A DNA stretch of 64,000 nucleotides from Mycobacterium kyogaense (GTDB taxonomy: Bacteria; Actinomycetota; Actinomycetes; Mycobacteriales; Mycobacteriaceae), in NCBI RefSeq assembly GCF_003254575.1, contig NZ_QJUA01000001.1:1-64000 (forward strand), in the 5' to 3' direction. The notes under the pieces were generated by a model. The model was not told the origin of the DNA and did no database searches. It saw only the letters and a program-made list of their open reading frames with translations. Shown here one piece after another: positions 42,992 to 55,446 of this stretch; positions within the stretch are counted from its first letter, which is position 1, and the number at the start of each line of letters is the position of its first letter. Both the position numbers and the translations under genes were made by a program.

Positions 42992-43798
42992 ATGACGACG
43001 TCGGTCACCGTTGCCGTCGCGCAGTTCGCCCCCGGTGAGGACAAGGACGTCAACCTCGAGGCCATCAGGGGTCACGTCACCGAGGCCGCGACGCAGGGCG
43101 CGAACCTGGTGGTGTTTCCCGAGTACGCGATGTTCACCGCGTCGACGATGGACGAGCGTTTCCTCGGTTCGGCGGAGCCTCTGGACGGGCCGTTCGTCTC
43201 GGCGCTGCAGGAGCTGGCGCGGCGCGAGGCGGTGACGATCGTCGCCGGCATGAACGAGACGACCGACGGCGCCGAGCAGATCCACAACACGCTGCTGGCG
43301 ATCGACGACGGCGGCACGGTCACGGCCACCTACCGCAAGGTGCACCTCTACGACGCGTTCGGCTACACCGAATCCGAGGTCGTGCGAGCCGGCGAGATCG
43401 CCACCCCGCAGACATTCACCGTCGGCGCGCTGACCTTCGGCATGCAGACCTGCTACGACCTGCGCTTCCCCGAGTCCACGCGGCGGCTGGTCGACGCCGG
43501 CGCCGACGTCGTGCTGATCCCAGCGGAGTGGGTGCCCGGCCCGTTGAAGGAGAACCACTGGACCACGCTGGTGCGTGCCCGCGCGATCGAGAACACGGTC
43601 TACGTCGCCGCCGCCGACCAGTGCGGCCGGTTCGGCGCGGGCAACAGCATGATCGTCGATCCGATGGGTGTGGTGCTGGCCTCGCTGGGTGAGGACGCCG
43701 GGGTGGTGTCCGCGACGCTGAGTCCCGACCGCATCGAGCAGGTCCGCCAGAAGAATCCGGCGCTGACACTGCGCCGGTTCAGTATCGTCGAACGCTGA
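42992..43798 (+). CDS. Nitrilase-superfamily carbon-nitrogen hydrolase
   Basis: The 268-residue amidohydrolase has the Glu-Lys-Cys triad: E44 in VVFPEYAMF, Lys in YRKVHLYDAFGY, and Cys in MQTCYDLRFPE. These are the features of Nit-like deaminating or omega-amidase enzymes. Deaminated-glutathione amidase activity is possible but not provable here. ATG 42992 has a good site (ctaggagaca). The gene ends in a perfect 15-bp tandem duplication that includes its stop codon. Confidence 0.88.
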   Translation: MTTSVTVAVAQFAPGEDKDVNLEAIRGHVTEAATQGANLVVFPEYAMFTASTMDERFLGSAEPLDGPFVSALQELARREAVTIVAGMNETTDGAEQIHNTLLAIDDGGTVTATYRKVHLYDAFGYTESEVVRAGEIATPQTFTVGALTFGMQTCYDLRFPESTRRLVDAGADVVLIPAEWVPGPLKENHWTTLVRARAIENTVYVAAADQCGRFGAGNSMIVDPMGVVLASLGEDAGVVSATLSPDRIEQVRQKNPALTLRRFSIVER

Positions 43799-43816
43799 GG
43801 GGTCGAACGCTGAGGG
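43787..43816. repeat. Perfect 15-bp tandem duplication across a stop codon
   Basis: GTCGAACGCTGAGGG occurs twice without a break (43787-43801 and 43802-43816). The first copy contains the nitrilase stop TGA; the second supplies another TGA just beyond. The second copy ends where the convergent GT-C-like gene ends (43817). Confidence 0.9.
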
Positions 43817-46896
<3,080 letters not shown>

Positions 46897-46900
<4 letters not shown>

Positions 46901-47616
46901 CGGGTGGTCCTCCTGCGCAGCAGGCCGTCGAAGACGATGTTGACCCCGTTGAGCAACGGCTGGCCTTTGGCCTTCGAGTAGTCGGTGTAGCGGATGTCGA
47001 CGGGCACTTCGGCCACCCGCCAACCGTTTTCGTGGGCGAGGACGATGAATTCGCCGGCGTGTCCCATCCCGCTGATGGTCAGGTCGAGTTCATCGGCGAC
47101 GCGGCGGTTGAACACCCGCAGCCCGTTGTGTGCGTCGGTCAGGCCGAGGCTGCGGTTGCGCCGGCTCAGCGTCGCCGCCGTCCGCAGGACCAGCCGCTTG
47201 AGCAGCGGGGTCTGGGTCGGGCCGCCGGCGAAGCGGCTGCCGACGACGAGGTCGACGTCGCCGGCGCGCAGGCGGTCGACCATCGTGACGACATCGTCGA
47301 CCCGGTGCTGGCCGTCGGCGTCGAACGTCGCGAACAGCGCGGCGCCGGGCCGGGCACGGGCGTATTCGACACCAGTCTGGATGGCCGCCCCCTGGCCCAG
47401 GTTGACCGGATGGGTGACGACGTGCGCGCCGGCACGCAGTGCGGCGTCCCCGGTGCCGTCGCTGCTGCCGTCGTCGACGCAGACCACCTGGGGGAACACG
47501 GCGCGCACCTCACCGATGACCTCCTCGATCACCGTCGCTTCGCAGTAGGCGGGGATCACGATCCACACGTCGCGGGAGCGCTGGTCAGAGGGGCCGGAGA
47601 TGTCGATGCGCAACAA
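46897..47616 (-). CDS. ppgS: GT2 polyprenyl-phosphosugar synthase (PpgS/Rv3631 type)
   Basis: The 239-residue glycosyltransferase has VWIVIPAYCEATVIEEVI, VVCVDDGSSDGTGD, and the catalytic DADGQH, like dolichol-phosphate-mannose synthases but without C-terminal membrane helices. M. tuberculosis PpgS makes polyprenyl-phospho-N-acetylgalactosamine, the donor for galactosamine on arabinogalactan. No ATG or GTG opens the frame. TTG 47616 is preferred (AGGCGG six bases upstream, M. tuberculosis-like length); TTG 47613 or 47649 are alternatives. Confidence 0.9.
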
Positions 47617-47626
47617 AGTACACCGC

Positions 47627-48868
47627 CTAGCGTGGCGGAATTCTGGCAAGGGCGACGAGGTGAACGGCGATGCCGAGCAGCGGACCGCACAGCAGCGCCA
47701 CGACGGTCCGCACCTCGAGGTCGAGCGGCAGTGCCAACAGCGCCGCGGCGGCGACCGTCGCCGACACCCAGCCGACGGCGTAGGCGCGCTGCAGCGCCGC
47801 GGCGACCGCGGCGGCCCCGGTGAGCGTGAGCAACGCGATCATCACCGCCGCCGCGGTCAACCAGCCCAGCAGGACTCCGTCGGCCACGTAGTCGGCGCCG
47901 AAGGCCTCCCGCAGCAGCCACGGGCCGAACACCGCGGCCGCGGCCACGCCGACCGCGCCCAGCACCACCACGGCCGCCGCCGGGACGATCAACGCCCGCA
48001 GGCGATGTGCGCGCTGATCCACGAAGTGGGCGATCAGGTTGCCCTGCATCGCAGTCAGCGGTACGAGCAGCGGGGCGCGGGTCAGCGTGACGGCCAGGAT
48101 CACCACACCGCCGGCGGCGCCGAGATCGCCCGAGGTGGCCTTGAGTAGCACCGGAAAGCCCATCACCAGCACGGCGCTGGCCCCGGCCGCGGCGATCGAA
48201 TGGCCGGCGCCGCGCAGGAACGTCGCCGTGGTGCCCGGGGTGTGCAGGCGGGCCGCCGCGCGGGTCACCGGTGAGCCGGCCAGCATCAGCAACCAGCCCA
48301 CCGCGCCCGCGACGGTCGCCCACAGATAGCCGCCCAGGCCCCAGCCGAGCGCGAAGCTGCCCGCGGCGACCGCGACCCGCAGCAGCGCGTCGGCGACCAT
48401 CAGCGCGCCGTACTCCGACCAGTTGTTTCCTCCGGCGAGCAGGCCCAGCAGGGTGGTGTGCACGCAGAATCCCGCCAGTCCCGCGGCCAGCAGGGCCACG
48501 CTGAGCAGGCGGGCGTCGGCGAACACGTGGCCGGCCCACAGCGGTGAGGTGACGGCGATCGCGGCCGCGGCGGCCAACCCGACCCCGATACCGATCCGCA
48601 CCGGGCTGGTGCGCTGACCACCGGGCTCGATCGTCGCGGCCTGCCGGACCTCCCGCGTGGTTTCCTGCAGCAGCCCGAACGCGGCGCCGCTGGCGAGGCC
48701 GAAGGCGCCCCAGAACACCCCGAACACCGAGAACCCGGCGGGCTCGAGGTCGCGGGCGGCCAGATAGAGCACGGCGTATCCGCACAGCGCCGACACCGCG
48801 GTGGCGGCTCCGACGCGCACGACGCTGCTGCGCGTGACCGCGCCCGGGCCGACGGTCGCGTCGGTCAC
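47627..48868 (-). CDS. Polysaccharide-type flippase/membrane transporter (Rv3630 type)
   Basis: The 413-residue protein has about 12 TM helices arranged like the MATE/MOP polysaccharide exporter superfamily (VVRVGAATAVSALCGYAVLYLAARDLEP start; LLQETTREVRQAA cytoplasmic loop). No nucleotide-binding site is present. It is placed between the M1 peptidase (GTGA overlap at 48865-48868) and PpgS (about 10 bases). Flipping of the PpgS product or of an NRPS-modified lipid across the membrane is a reasonable inference, not shown. Confidence 0.82.
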   Translation of the reverse strand: MTDATVGPGAVTRSSVVRVGAATAVSALCGYAVLYLAARDLEPAGFSVFGVFWGAFGLASGAAFGLLQETTREVRQAATIEPGGQRTSPVRIGIGVGLAAAAAIAVTSPLWAGHVFADARLLSVALLAAGLAGFCVHTTLLGLLAGGNNWSEYGALMVADALLRVAVAAGSFALGWGLGGYLWATVAGAVGWLLMLAGSPVTRAAARLHTPGTTATFLRGAGHSIAAAGASAVLVMGFPVLLKATSGDLGAAGGVVILAVTLTRAPLLVPLTAMQGNLIAHFVDQRAHRLRALIVPAAAVVVLGAVGVAAAAVFGPWLLREAFGADYVADGVLLGWLTAAAVMIALLTLTGAAAVAAALQRAYAVGWVSATVAAAALLALPLDLEVRTVVALLCGPLLGIAVHLVALARIPPR

Positions 48869-50208
48869 GGATTGTCCAGCGGCGGAACGGCGGTGGCGTA
48901 GAGCCAGGCCGCCCACAGCGGGCGCAGCGACTCGTCGGCGTAGCGGGCCGCCAGCCCGATGAAATCGTCGGTGACCACGCTCGAGTGCCGGTGCCTGGTC
49001 GTCCACTCCTTGAGGAGGGCGAAGAACTGCTTGTCGCCCAACCTATTTCGCAGCGTGTGCAGGGTCAGCGCGCCGCGCTTGTAGACGCGGTCGTCGAACA
49101 TGTCGCGGGGACCGGGGTCGGCGAGGACCAGATCCTGCGCAGAATGCGTCAGACGGTAGTGGTAGTGCCGGGCCCACTCATCTGCGCTGCGCTGCCCGCA
49201 GTGTTCCGACCACAACCATTCGGCGTAGCAGGCGAAACCTTCGTGTAGCCAGATGTGGCGCCACCGCTGCACGGTGACGGAATTGCCGAACCACTGGTGG
49301 GCGAGCTCGTGGGCGATCAGCCGTTCGGCGCCGCGCTGCCCGTCGCAGTGGTTGGCGCCGAAGATCGAGATGCCCTGGGCCTCCAGAGGGATCTCGAGGT
49401 CGTCGTCGGTGATCACCACCGTGTACCCGGTGTCGAGCGGGTAGGGGCCGAAGAGCTTGGTGAACAGTTTCATCATCTGGCCCTGCCGGCCGAAGTCGTG
49501 AGCCACCCGATCCCGCAGCCGCTCGGGGGCCACAGCGTGGATCGACACCCCGTTCTTGGCGATGCGGTGCCGTTCGTACATGCCGATCTGCAGCGTGATC
49601 AGGTACGTCGACGTGGGCTCGGTCTGTTCGTAGGTCCACGTCGTCATCGCCGCCCGCACCCGCCGGTGCAGCAGCTTGCCGTTGGCCAGCGCGAAATACG
49701 GGCTCTCCGTGCTGATCTGGATGCCGAAGCTGGCCTTGGCGCTGGGGTGGTCGTCGCACGGGAACCACGACGCCGCACCGTTGGGTTGACCGGCGACCAG
49801 GGCGCCCTCGGTGAGTTCCTCGAAACCGACCGCACCCCACATCGATCGGACCGGGCGTGGCGTGCCGCCGTAGCGCACGACGATCGTCATGGCCGCGCCC
49901 GCGCGCAGTTTCTCGGCCAGGCTGATGTGCAGTTTGCCGTTCGAGGTGCGGAAGTTGCCCGGCCGCTTGCCGTTCACGGTGACCTTCGACACCGACAGCG
50001 CCGCGGAGAGATCCAGGGTGAACGTCTGAAGTTCGGCGAGCGTGACCGCGGTGATGGTGGCCGAGCCGGTCAGCCGGTTGATCGCGACCTTGTACTCGAG
50101 GTCGAGTTCGTAGCGCGACACCCGATAACCGAAATTGCCGGTGCCGGGCAGATACGGGTCGATGACCGGTGGCGTTCCCTTCTTGGCGGCCTGCTTGCGG
50201 GCCCTCAC
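48865..50208 (-). CDS. Short M1-family zinc metallopeptidase
   Basis: The 447-residue protein has an N-terminal beta-rich M1 domain (YELDLEYKVAINRLTGSATITAV), a GAMEN-like substrate loop replaced by SIFGAN, and the zinc site HELAHQWFGNSV...WLHEGFACYAEWLW (HExxH-x18-E) with a downstream RVYKRGALTLHTLR tyrosine region. It stops after the catalytic domain and lacks the long C-terminal helical domain. There is no signal peptide, so it is cytosolic. GTG 50208 overlaps the NRPS stop, giving translational coupling. Confidence 0.9.
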   Translation of the reverse strand: MRARKQAAKKGTPPVIDPYLPGTGNFGYRVSRYELDLEYKVAINRLTGSATITAVTLAELQTFTLDLSAALSVSKVTVNGKRPGNFRTSNGKLHISLAEKLRAGAAMTIVVRYGGTPRPVRSMWGAVGFEELTEGALVAGQPNGAASWFPCDDHPSAKASFGIQISTESPYFALANGKLLHRRVRAAMTTWTYEQTEPTSTYLITLQIGMYERHRIAKNGVSIHAVAPERLRDRVAHDFGRQGQMMKLFTKLFGPYPLDTGYTVVITDDDLEIPLEAQGISIFGANHCDGQRGAERLIAHELAHQWFGNSVTVQRWRHIWLHEGFACYAEWLWSEHCGQRSADEWARHYHYRLTHSAQDLVLADPGPRDMFDDRVYKRGALTLHTLRNRLGDKQFFALLKEWTTRHRHSSVVTDDFIGLAARYADESLRPLWAAWLYATAVPPLDNP

Positions 50209-53200
50209 GCGGCCGCCGGCTTCTTCGCCTTGCCGCCGGTGTCCGCGCGTTTCTTGCGCGGCGGCAGCCACGGCGCGATCGGATTGCCCTGCCACCGGGT
50301 GGACGGCGGCACCTCGTCGCCGCGCACCACCAGCGACGCCGGGCCGACGGTGGCGCCGGCCCCCAGACGTGCCGCGGGCAGCGCGACACAGTGCGGGCCC
50401 AGCGTCGCACCGGCGTCGAGCACCACCGTGTCCATCCGCATGATCCGGTCGTGGAACAGATGGGTTTGCACCACGCAGCCGCGGTTCACCGTCGCACCGT
50501 CACCGAGCGTCACCAGATCGGCTTCGGGCAGCCAGTACGTCTCACACCACACTCCGCGTCCGATCGTCGCGCCCAGTCCGCGCAGCCACACGTTCATCAC
50601 CGGAGTACCCGACGCGGCCCGGGCGAACCACGGCGCCGCGACGACCTCGACGAACGTGTCCGACACCTCGTTGCGCCAGACGAACGACGACCACAGCGGA
50701 TGTTCGATCGCGGTGATGCGGCCCACCAGAAGCCATTTCGCTGCGACGGCGATCCCGCCGGCCACCGCTCCCGCGATCAGCAGCGCCAGTCCGGTCAGCA
50801 GCGCGGCACCCAGCCAGCCGACCGTTCCCGCCAGGGCCTGCGCGGCCAGCAGCACCCCGATGCCGATCGCGAACGTGACGACGACGGGCACGAACCTGAA
50901 CGTCTCGACCACCGCGCGCAGCACACGCAACCGCGTCGACGGGTGGAACGTGCGCAGCGCGTCGGCCGCCGTGGGTTGGCGGCGCAGTCGCATCGGCGGA
51001 CTGCCCAGCCACGACGAGCCGGCCTTGGCTTTGTGCGGGGTCGCCGAGAGCACCGCGACCAGACCGTCGTCGGGGACCCGGCGGCCGGGCTGGGTGATGC
51101 CGGAGTTGCCGAGGAACGCCCGCTTGCCGACCGTCGCGCGCGCCACGTGGATCCAGCCGCCGCCCAGCTCGTAGGAGGCGACCATCGTGTCGTCGGCGAG
51201 GAACGCGCCGTCCTCGACGACGGTGAACTTCGGGATCAGCAGCGCGGTCGAGATCTCGGTGCCCTTGCCGATCTTCGCGCCCAGCAGTCGCAGCCACCAC
51301 GGCGTCGCGAGTCCGGCGTAGATCGGGAACAGGTAGGTGCGCGCCCCGTCCATCAGCCGTTCGGTCGCCCACAGCTGCCATCCCGATCGGCTGCGCACCG
51401 GGTGGTAGCCCTCGTGCAGGCCGACGGCGAGCAGGCGCACCCCGATCACGGTCAGCGCGGCGTAGACACCCATTGCCGCCGCGGTCGCCGGGATCGTCGC
51501 AGCGAGTGCCGGCAGCAGCGCGTCGGTCAGCGTCGCGGTGCCCGCCACGGCCCAGCCGATCACGGCGAGCCCGGCGGCCAGCGCGGCCAGCGGCAGCGCG
51601 CCCAGCAGCATCGAGGTCACGCCGTATACCGCCACCCACACCGGGGCGCGCGGCGGCCGGTGGTCGGGCCACGGGTGTTTGGCCTTGCCGGACTTCACTG
51701 CCGGCGAGCCCTTCCAGTACTGCCCGTTCTTGACCTTGCCGACGACGCCGGAGCCCGGCGCCACGTCGGCGTTCTTGCCGACCACGGCCCCGGGCAGCAG
51801 CGTGGTGCGCGCGCCGATGGTCGAGTCGTTGCCGATGGTGATGGGCCCGACGTGGAACTCGTCGCCGTCGATCCAGTGTCCGGTGAGGTCCACCTCGGGT
51901 TCGATCGAGCAGCGGTGCCCGATCCGCAGCATGCCGGTGACGGGCGGCGCGGAGTGCAGGTCGACCCCGCTGCCCACCGAATTGCCCAGGGCGCGTGCGT
52001 AATACACCAGCCAGGGCGCGCCGGCCATGTTCTCCGCGCCGCTCGCGTCGGCGAGCCGCTCGGCCAGCCAGATGCGCAGATGCACCGACCCGCCGCGCCG
52101 GTAGGTGCCCGGCGTGAGCGTCCCGACGAGGATGCGCGCGCCCAGCACCGCGATGCCCATCCGCCCGGGCGGGGACACGAACAGCAGGAAGCCGGCGAGG
52201 ATCCACCACCAGCTCAGCGGCCGCGCCCATCCCACCAGGTCGGTCGCGGCGGCGAGGTTGTTGGCGACCGCCAGCCACACCACCCACTGCATGCCGGTCA
52301 ACATGGCCAGCGGCACCGTCAGCGCCACCTGGACGGCCTGGGTCAGCCGGGACACCGGGCGCACGGTCCTGGTCTCGACGGCCGGCGGTGGCTCCAGCTC
52401 GTCGAGATATCCGGCGAGCGAGCCCAGGCGCGGATGGTCGTAGAGGTCGGCGACGGTGACCTGCGGGTAGCGCTGCCGCAGCACAGCGATCAGCTGGGCG
52501 GCACTGAGCGATCCGCCGCCGAGGGCGAAGAAGTCGGCGCCCGGGCCGTCGATCGGGGCGGCGAGCACGTCGCGCCACAGTCCGGCGAGCCAGCCGAGCG
52601 TGCCGCCGAGCTCGGCCGTGGTGTCGTCGTCGGCGGGCCCGACGGGCCAGGGCAGCGCATCGCGATCCACCTTGCCCGACGTGCGGGTCGGCAGTTCGTC
52701 GACGACCACCAGCCGCGGCACCAGCGCCGCGGGCAGCGACTCGGCCAGCCGGGCCCGGGCGCTGGTCAGATCGAAGCCGGCGCCGGGTGCGGCGACGACG
52801 TAGCCGACGAGCAGCGGGGTGCCGCTGGCGGTGCGACGCACGGCCGCTGCGCCGCCGCTGACCCCGGGCAGGTGCACGAGCGCGGTGTCGACCTCGCCGA
52901 GTTCGATCCGTCGACCGCCGACCTTGACCTGGTCGTCGGCGCGTCCCATGAAGTAGAGGCCGTCGTCTTCGAGCCGGACCAGGTCACCGCTGCGGTAGGC
53001 GCGGCTCCACGCCAGCGTCGGGAGTGCGCCGTACTTCTCGGCGTCCTTCTCCGGGTCGAGGTAGCGGGCCAGCCCGACCCCGCCGATCACCAGCTCGCCG
53101 ACCTCGCCGACGGGCACCGGGTTCCCGGAGGCGTCGACGACGGCCAGGTCCCAGCCGGGCAGCGGCAGCCCGATGCTGACCGGGCCGGTGCCCGTGAGCC

Positions 53201-54125
53201 GCGCCGCACACGCCACCACGGTGGCTTCGGTGGGGCCGTAGGTGTTCCACACCTCCCGGCCCTCGACCGCCAGGCGCGAGGCCAACTCCGGTGGGCACGC
53301 CTCGCCGCCGAAGATCAGCAGCCGCACCGCTTCGAGCGCCTCGGCCGGCCACAGCGAGGCCAGCGTCGGCACCGTGGAGACCACGGTGATGTCCCGCGAC
53401 ACCAGCCACGGGCCCAGGTCCATGCCGCTGCGCACCAGCGAGCGCGGCGCCGGAACCAGGCACGCACCGTGCCGCCAGGCCAGCCACATCTCCTCGCACG
53501 ACGCGTCGAACGCCACCGACAGCCCGGCCAGCACCCGGTCACCCGGGCCCAGCGGATTGTCCTGCAGGAACATCTCGGCCTCGGCGTCGACGAACGCCGC
53601 GGCGTTGCGGTGGGTGACCGCGACCCCCTTCGGAGTGCCCGTCGACCCCGAGGTGAAGATGATCCAGGCGTCGTCGCGGCTCAACGGAGCCGTGGCACGC
53701 CACCCGCGCGACGTACCGGGGCCCCGGATCAGGCCGCGTTCGGTGATCACTCCCACGACGTCGGCCTCGGTGAACACCAGTTCGGCCCGCTCGGGCGGAT
53801 CGTCGGCGTCGACGGGCACGTACGCCGCGCCCGCGGCGAGGGTGGCCAGGATCGCGACGTAGAGCGCATAGCTGCCCGACGGCATCCGGATGCCGATGCG
53901 GTCGCCGCGGCCGATGCCGCGCACCGCCAGCCACGCCACGCTGTCCTCGACGTCGGCGATCAGCTCGGCATAGGTGAGCTGCACGGTGCCGTCGTCCAGA
54001 GCCGTCGCGTCGGGGTGGCGCCGCGCGGTGTCGTAGAGGATGTCGATCAGCGTGCGCGCGGGCGGGGCCTGGGCAGACAGCAGGTACTGGTCGGGGATCG
54101 CCGAGGTTGGATCCGGTGCTGTCAC
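50205..54125 (-). CDS. Pls/PosA-family single-module NRPS with membrane/beta-helix terminal region
   Basis: The 1306-residue protein has one adenylation domain (IFTSGSTGTPKGV; AFDASCEEMWLAWRHGA; NTYGPTEA; YRSGDLVRLEDDG; GRADDQVKVGGRRIELGE; TRTSGKVDR), one carrier domain (DFFALGGGSLSAAQ, Ser for phosphopantetheine), then a ~700-residue terminal part with about six TM helices alternating with three hexapeptide beta-helix blocks (e.g. GNDSTIGARTTLLPGAVVGKNADVAPGSGVVG). No condensation HHxxxDG motif or thioesterase exists. The layout is that of epsilon-poly-lysine synthetase-like enzymes. The amino acid and product are unknown. Confidence 0.9.
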   Translation of the reverse strand: MTAPDPTSAIPDQYLLSAQAPPARTLIDILYDTARRHPDATALDDGTVQLTYAELIADVEDSVAWLAVRGIGRGDRIGIRMPSGSYALYVAILATLAAGAAYVPVDADDPPERAELVFTEADVVGVITERGLIRGPGTSRGWRATAPLSRDDAWIIFTSGSTGTPKGVAVTHRNAAAFVDAEAEMFLQDNPLGPGDRVLAGLSVAFDASCEEMWLAWRHGACLVPAPRSLVRSGMDLGPWLVSRDITVVSTVPTLASLWPAEALEAVRLLIFGGEACPPELASRLAVEGREVWNTYGPTEATVVACAARLTGTGPVSIGLPLPGWDLAVVDASGNPVPVGEVGELVIGGVGLARYLDPEKDAEKYGALPTLAWSRAYRSGDLVRLEDDGLYFMGRADDQVKVGGRRIELGEVDTALVHLPGVSGGAAAVRRTASGTPLLVGYVVAAPGAGFDLTSARARLAESLPAALVPRLVVVDELPTRTSGKVDRDALPWPVGPADDDTTAELGGTLGWLAGLWRDVLAAPIDGPGADFFALGGGSLSAAQLIAVLRQRYPQVTVADLYDHPRLGSLAGYLDELEPPPAVETRTVRPVSRLTQAVQVALTVPLAMLTGMQWVVWLAVANNLAAATDLVGWARPLSWWWILAGFLLFVSPPGRMGIAVLGARILVGTLTPGTYRRGGSVHLRIWLAERLADASGAENMAGAPWLVYYARALGNSVGSGVDLHSAPPVTGMLRIGHRCSIEPEVDLTGHWIDGDEFHVGPITIGNDSTIGARTTLLPGAVVGKNADVAPGSGVVGKVKNGQYWKGSPAVKSGKAKHPWPDHRPPRAPVWVAVYGVTSMLLGALPLAALAAGLAVIGWAVAGTATLTDALLPALAATIPATAAAMGVYAALTVIGVRLLAVGLHEGYHPVRSRSGWQLWATERLMDGARTYLFPIYAGLATPWWLRLLGAKIGKGTEISTALLIPKFTVVEDGAFLADDTMVASYELGGGWIHVARATVGKRAFLGNSGITQPGRRVPDDGLVAVLSATPHKAKAGSSWLGSPPMRLRRQPTAADALRTFHPSTRLRVLRAVVETFRFVPVVVTFAIGIGVLLAAQALAGTVGWLGAALLTGLALLIAGAVAGGIAVAAKWLLVGRITAIEHPLWSSFVWRNEVSDTFVEVVAAPWFARAASGTPVMNVWLRGLGATIGRGVWCETYWLPEADLVTLGDGATVNRGCVVQTHLFHDRIMRMDTVVLDAGATLGPHCVALPAARLGAGATVGPASLVVRGDEVPPSTRWQGNPIAPWLPPRKKRADTGGKAKKPAAA

Positions 54126-54215
54126 GGGTACAAACTACTCATTGCGCGAGGCTGCTTCTCGCCGTCGGGTGGCCGCTGATTCGCGTGTCGACGGCGCGCC
54201 TGGCAGAATCGCCCG

Positions 54216-54347
54216 CTTGGAGGGGAGTATTCCTTCGCCGCAGTGTCGTCATCACGTCGCCCGCCTGAGGGCGACCGGTGCTGCGGGCCGGGCGCCGGAG
54301 ACGGCGGCGGTGGAAGAGACCTCCGGCGTTGAACGACGACCGGAGGT
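54216..54347 (+). promoter_or_regulatory. yybP-ykoY (manganese) riboswitch upstream of terC
   Basis: The leader has the conserved elements of the yybP-ykoY class: GGGGAGTA at 54222-54229, a GTCGTCATCA segment, paired GC-rich arms, and the 3' signature GAGACCTC near 54316-54323. ACCTCCG (54319-54325) is also perfectly complementary to CGGAGGT (54341-54347), which contains the terC ribosome-binding site. So aptamer folding and RBS masking use the same strand, which predicts control of translation by Mn2+. Confidence 0.8.
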
Positions 54348-54350
54348 TTG

Positions 54351-55382
54351 ATGAACGTCAGTGCTCTCGAGTGGGGGATCACGCTCAGCGTGACCATCGC
54401 GATCCTGCTCTTCGATGTGATCGTGATCGGGCGTCGCCCCCATGAGCCGTCCAAGCGGGAAACCGGCACCGCGCTGACGATCTACGTCGGCCTCGCCATC
54501 GCGTTCGGCGTGTGGACGTGGTTCTTCCACGGCAGCCAGTACGGCGTGGAGTTCTTCGCCGGGTGGCTCACCGAGTACAGCCTGTCGGTGGACAACCTGT
54601 TCATCTTCTTGATCATCATGGCGAGCTTCAAGGTGCCGCGGGTGTATCAGCAGCAGGCGCTGCTCGTCGGCATCATTCTTGCGTTGATCTTCCGCGGCAT
54701 CTTCATCGCTTTGGGCGCCGTCGCGATCGAGCAGTTCTCCTGGGTCTTCTACCTCTTCGGCGCGTTCCTGGTGTACACCGCGATCAAGCTGGTGCGCGAC
54801 ACCGACCACGATGACGACGGCGAGAACGGCGTGGTTCGGTTCGCCCAGAAGCACCTGAAGTTCACCGACACCTGGGACGGCTTGAAGCTGTGGGTGAAAG
54901 AGAACGGCTCCGGACGATTGATGACGCCGATGTTCCTGGTGATCATCGCGCTCGGCACCACCGACCTGCTGTTCGCGCTCGACTCGATCCCGGCGATCTA
55001 CGGCCTGACCCGGGAGCCCTATCTGGTGTTCGCGGCCAACGTGTTCGCGCTGATGGGTCTGCGTCAGCTGTACTTCCTGCTCGGCGACCTGCTCAAGCGG
55101 CTGGTGTATCTGTCGCAGGGGTTGGCGTTCATCCTGGGCTTCATCGGGGTGAAGCTGCTGCTGCACGCGCTGCACGAGAACGAGGTGCCGTTCATCAACG
55201 GCGGCGAGCCGCTGAAGGTGCCGGAGATCCCGACGCTGGCCAGCCTGGGCGTCATCGTCGTCACGCTCGCGATCACCACGGCGGCGAGCCTGTACAAGAC
55301 CCGGGTGCACGACGTGCGCAAGAACGGTGAGGCTCCCGAGGCGGCTGACGAAACGGATCCCGCGGCGGACACCAGCCGCTGA
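54351..55382 (+). CDS. TerC-family membrane protein, probable Mn2+ exporter
   Basis: The 343-residue protein has about nine TM helices. TerC acidic motifs occur within membrane segments: YSLSVDNLFIFLII near 80-93 and TTDLLFALDSIPAIYG near 203-218. A charged loop (DTDHDDDGENG) separates the halves. TerC proteins of this type (Alx/MeeF group) export manganese or help metallate secreted enzymes. The upstream yybP-ykoY element supports the Mn role. ATG 54351 follows cggaggt; the in-frame TTG at 54348 is less likely. Confidence 0.92.
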   Translation: MNVSALEWGITLSVTIAILLFDVIVIGRRPHEPSKRETGTALTIYVGLAIAFGVWTWFFHGSQYGVEFFAGWLTEYSLSVDNLFIFLIIMASFKVPRVYQQQALLVGIILALIFRGIFIALGAVAIEQFSWVFYLFGAFLVYTAIKLVRDTDHDDDGENGVVRFAQKHLKFTDTWDGLKLWVKENGSGRLMTPMFLVIIALGTTDLLFALDSIPAIYGLTREPYLVFAANVFALMGLRQLYFLLGDLLKRLVYLSQGLAFILGFIGVKLLLHALHENEVPFINGGEPLKVPEIPTLASLGVIVVTLAITTAASLYKTRVHDVRKNGEAPEAADETDPAADTSR

Positions 55383-55446
55383 TTCCGTTGCGCTCGCCCT
55401 GATTGGAACGGGTGCGCACATAGTTGGACCTGGTTAGCGTGGGCTC

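Noticed and set aside
50169-54179. A 1336-residue open frame antisense to the NRPS gene
   Set aside because: It is Arg/Gly/His-rich with no domain, and arises because stops are rare opposite high-GC3 coding sequence. The NRPS on the other strand has complete A and T motifs.
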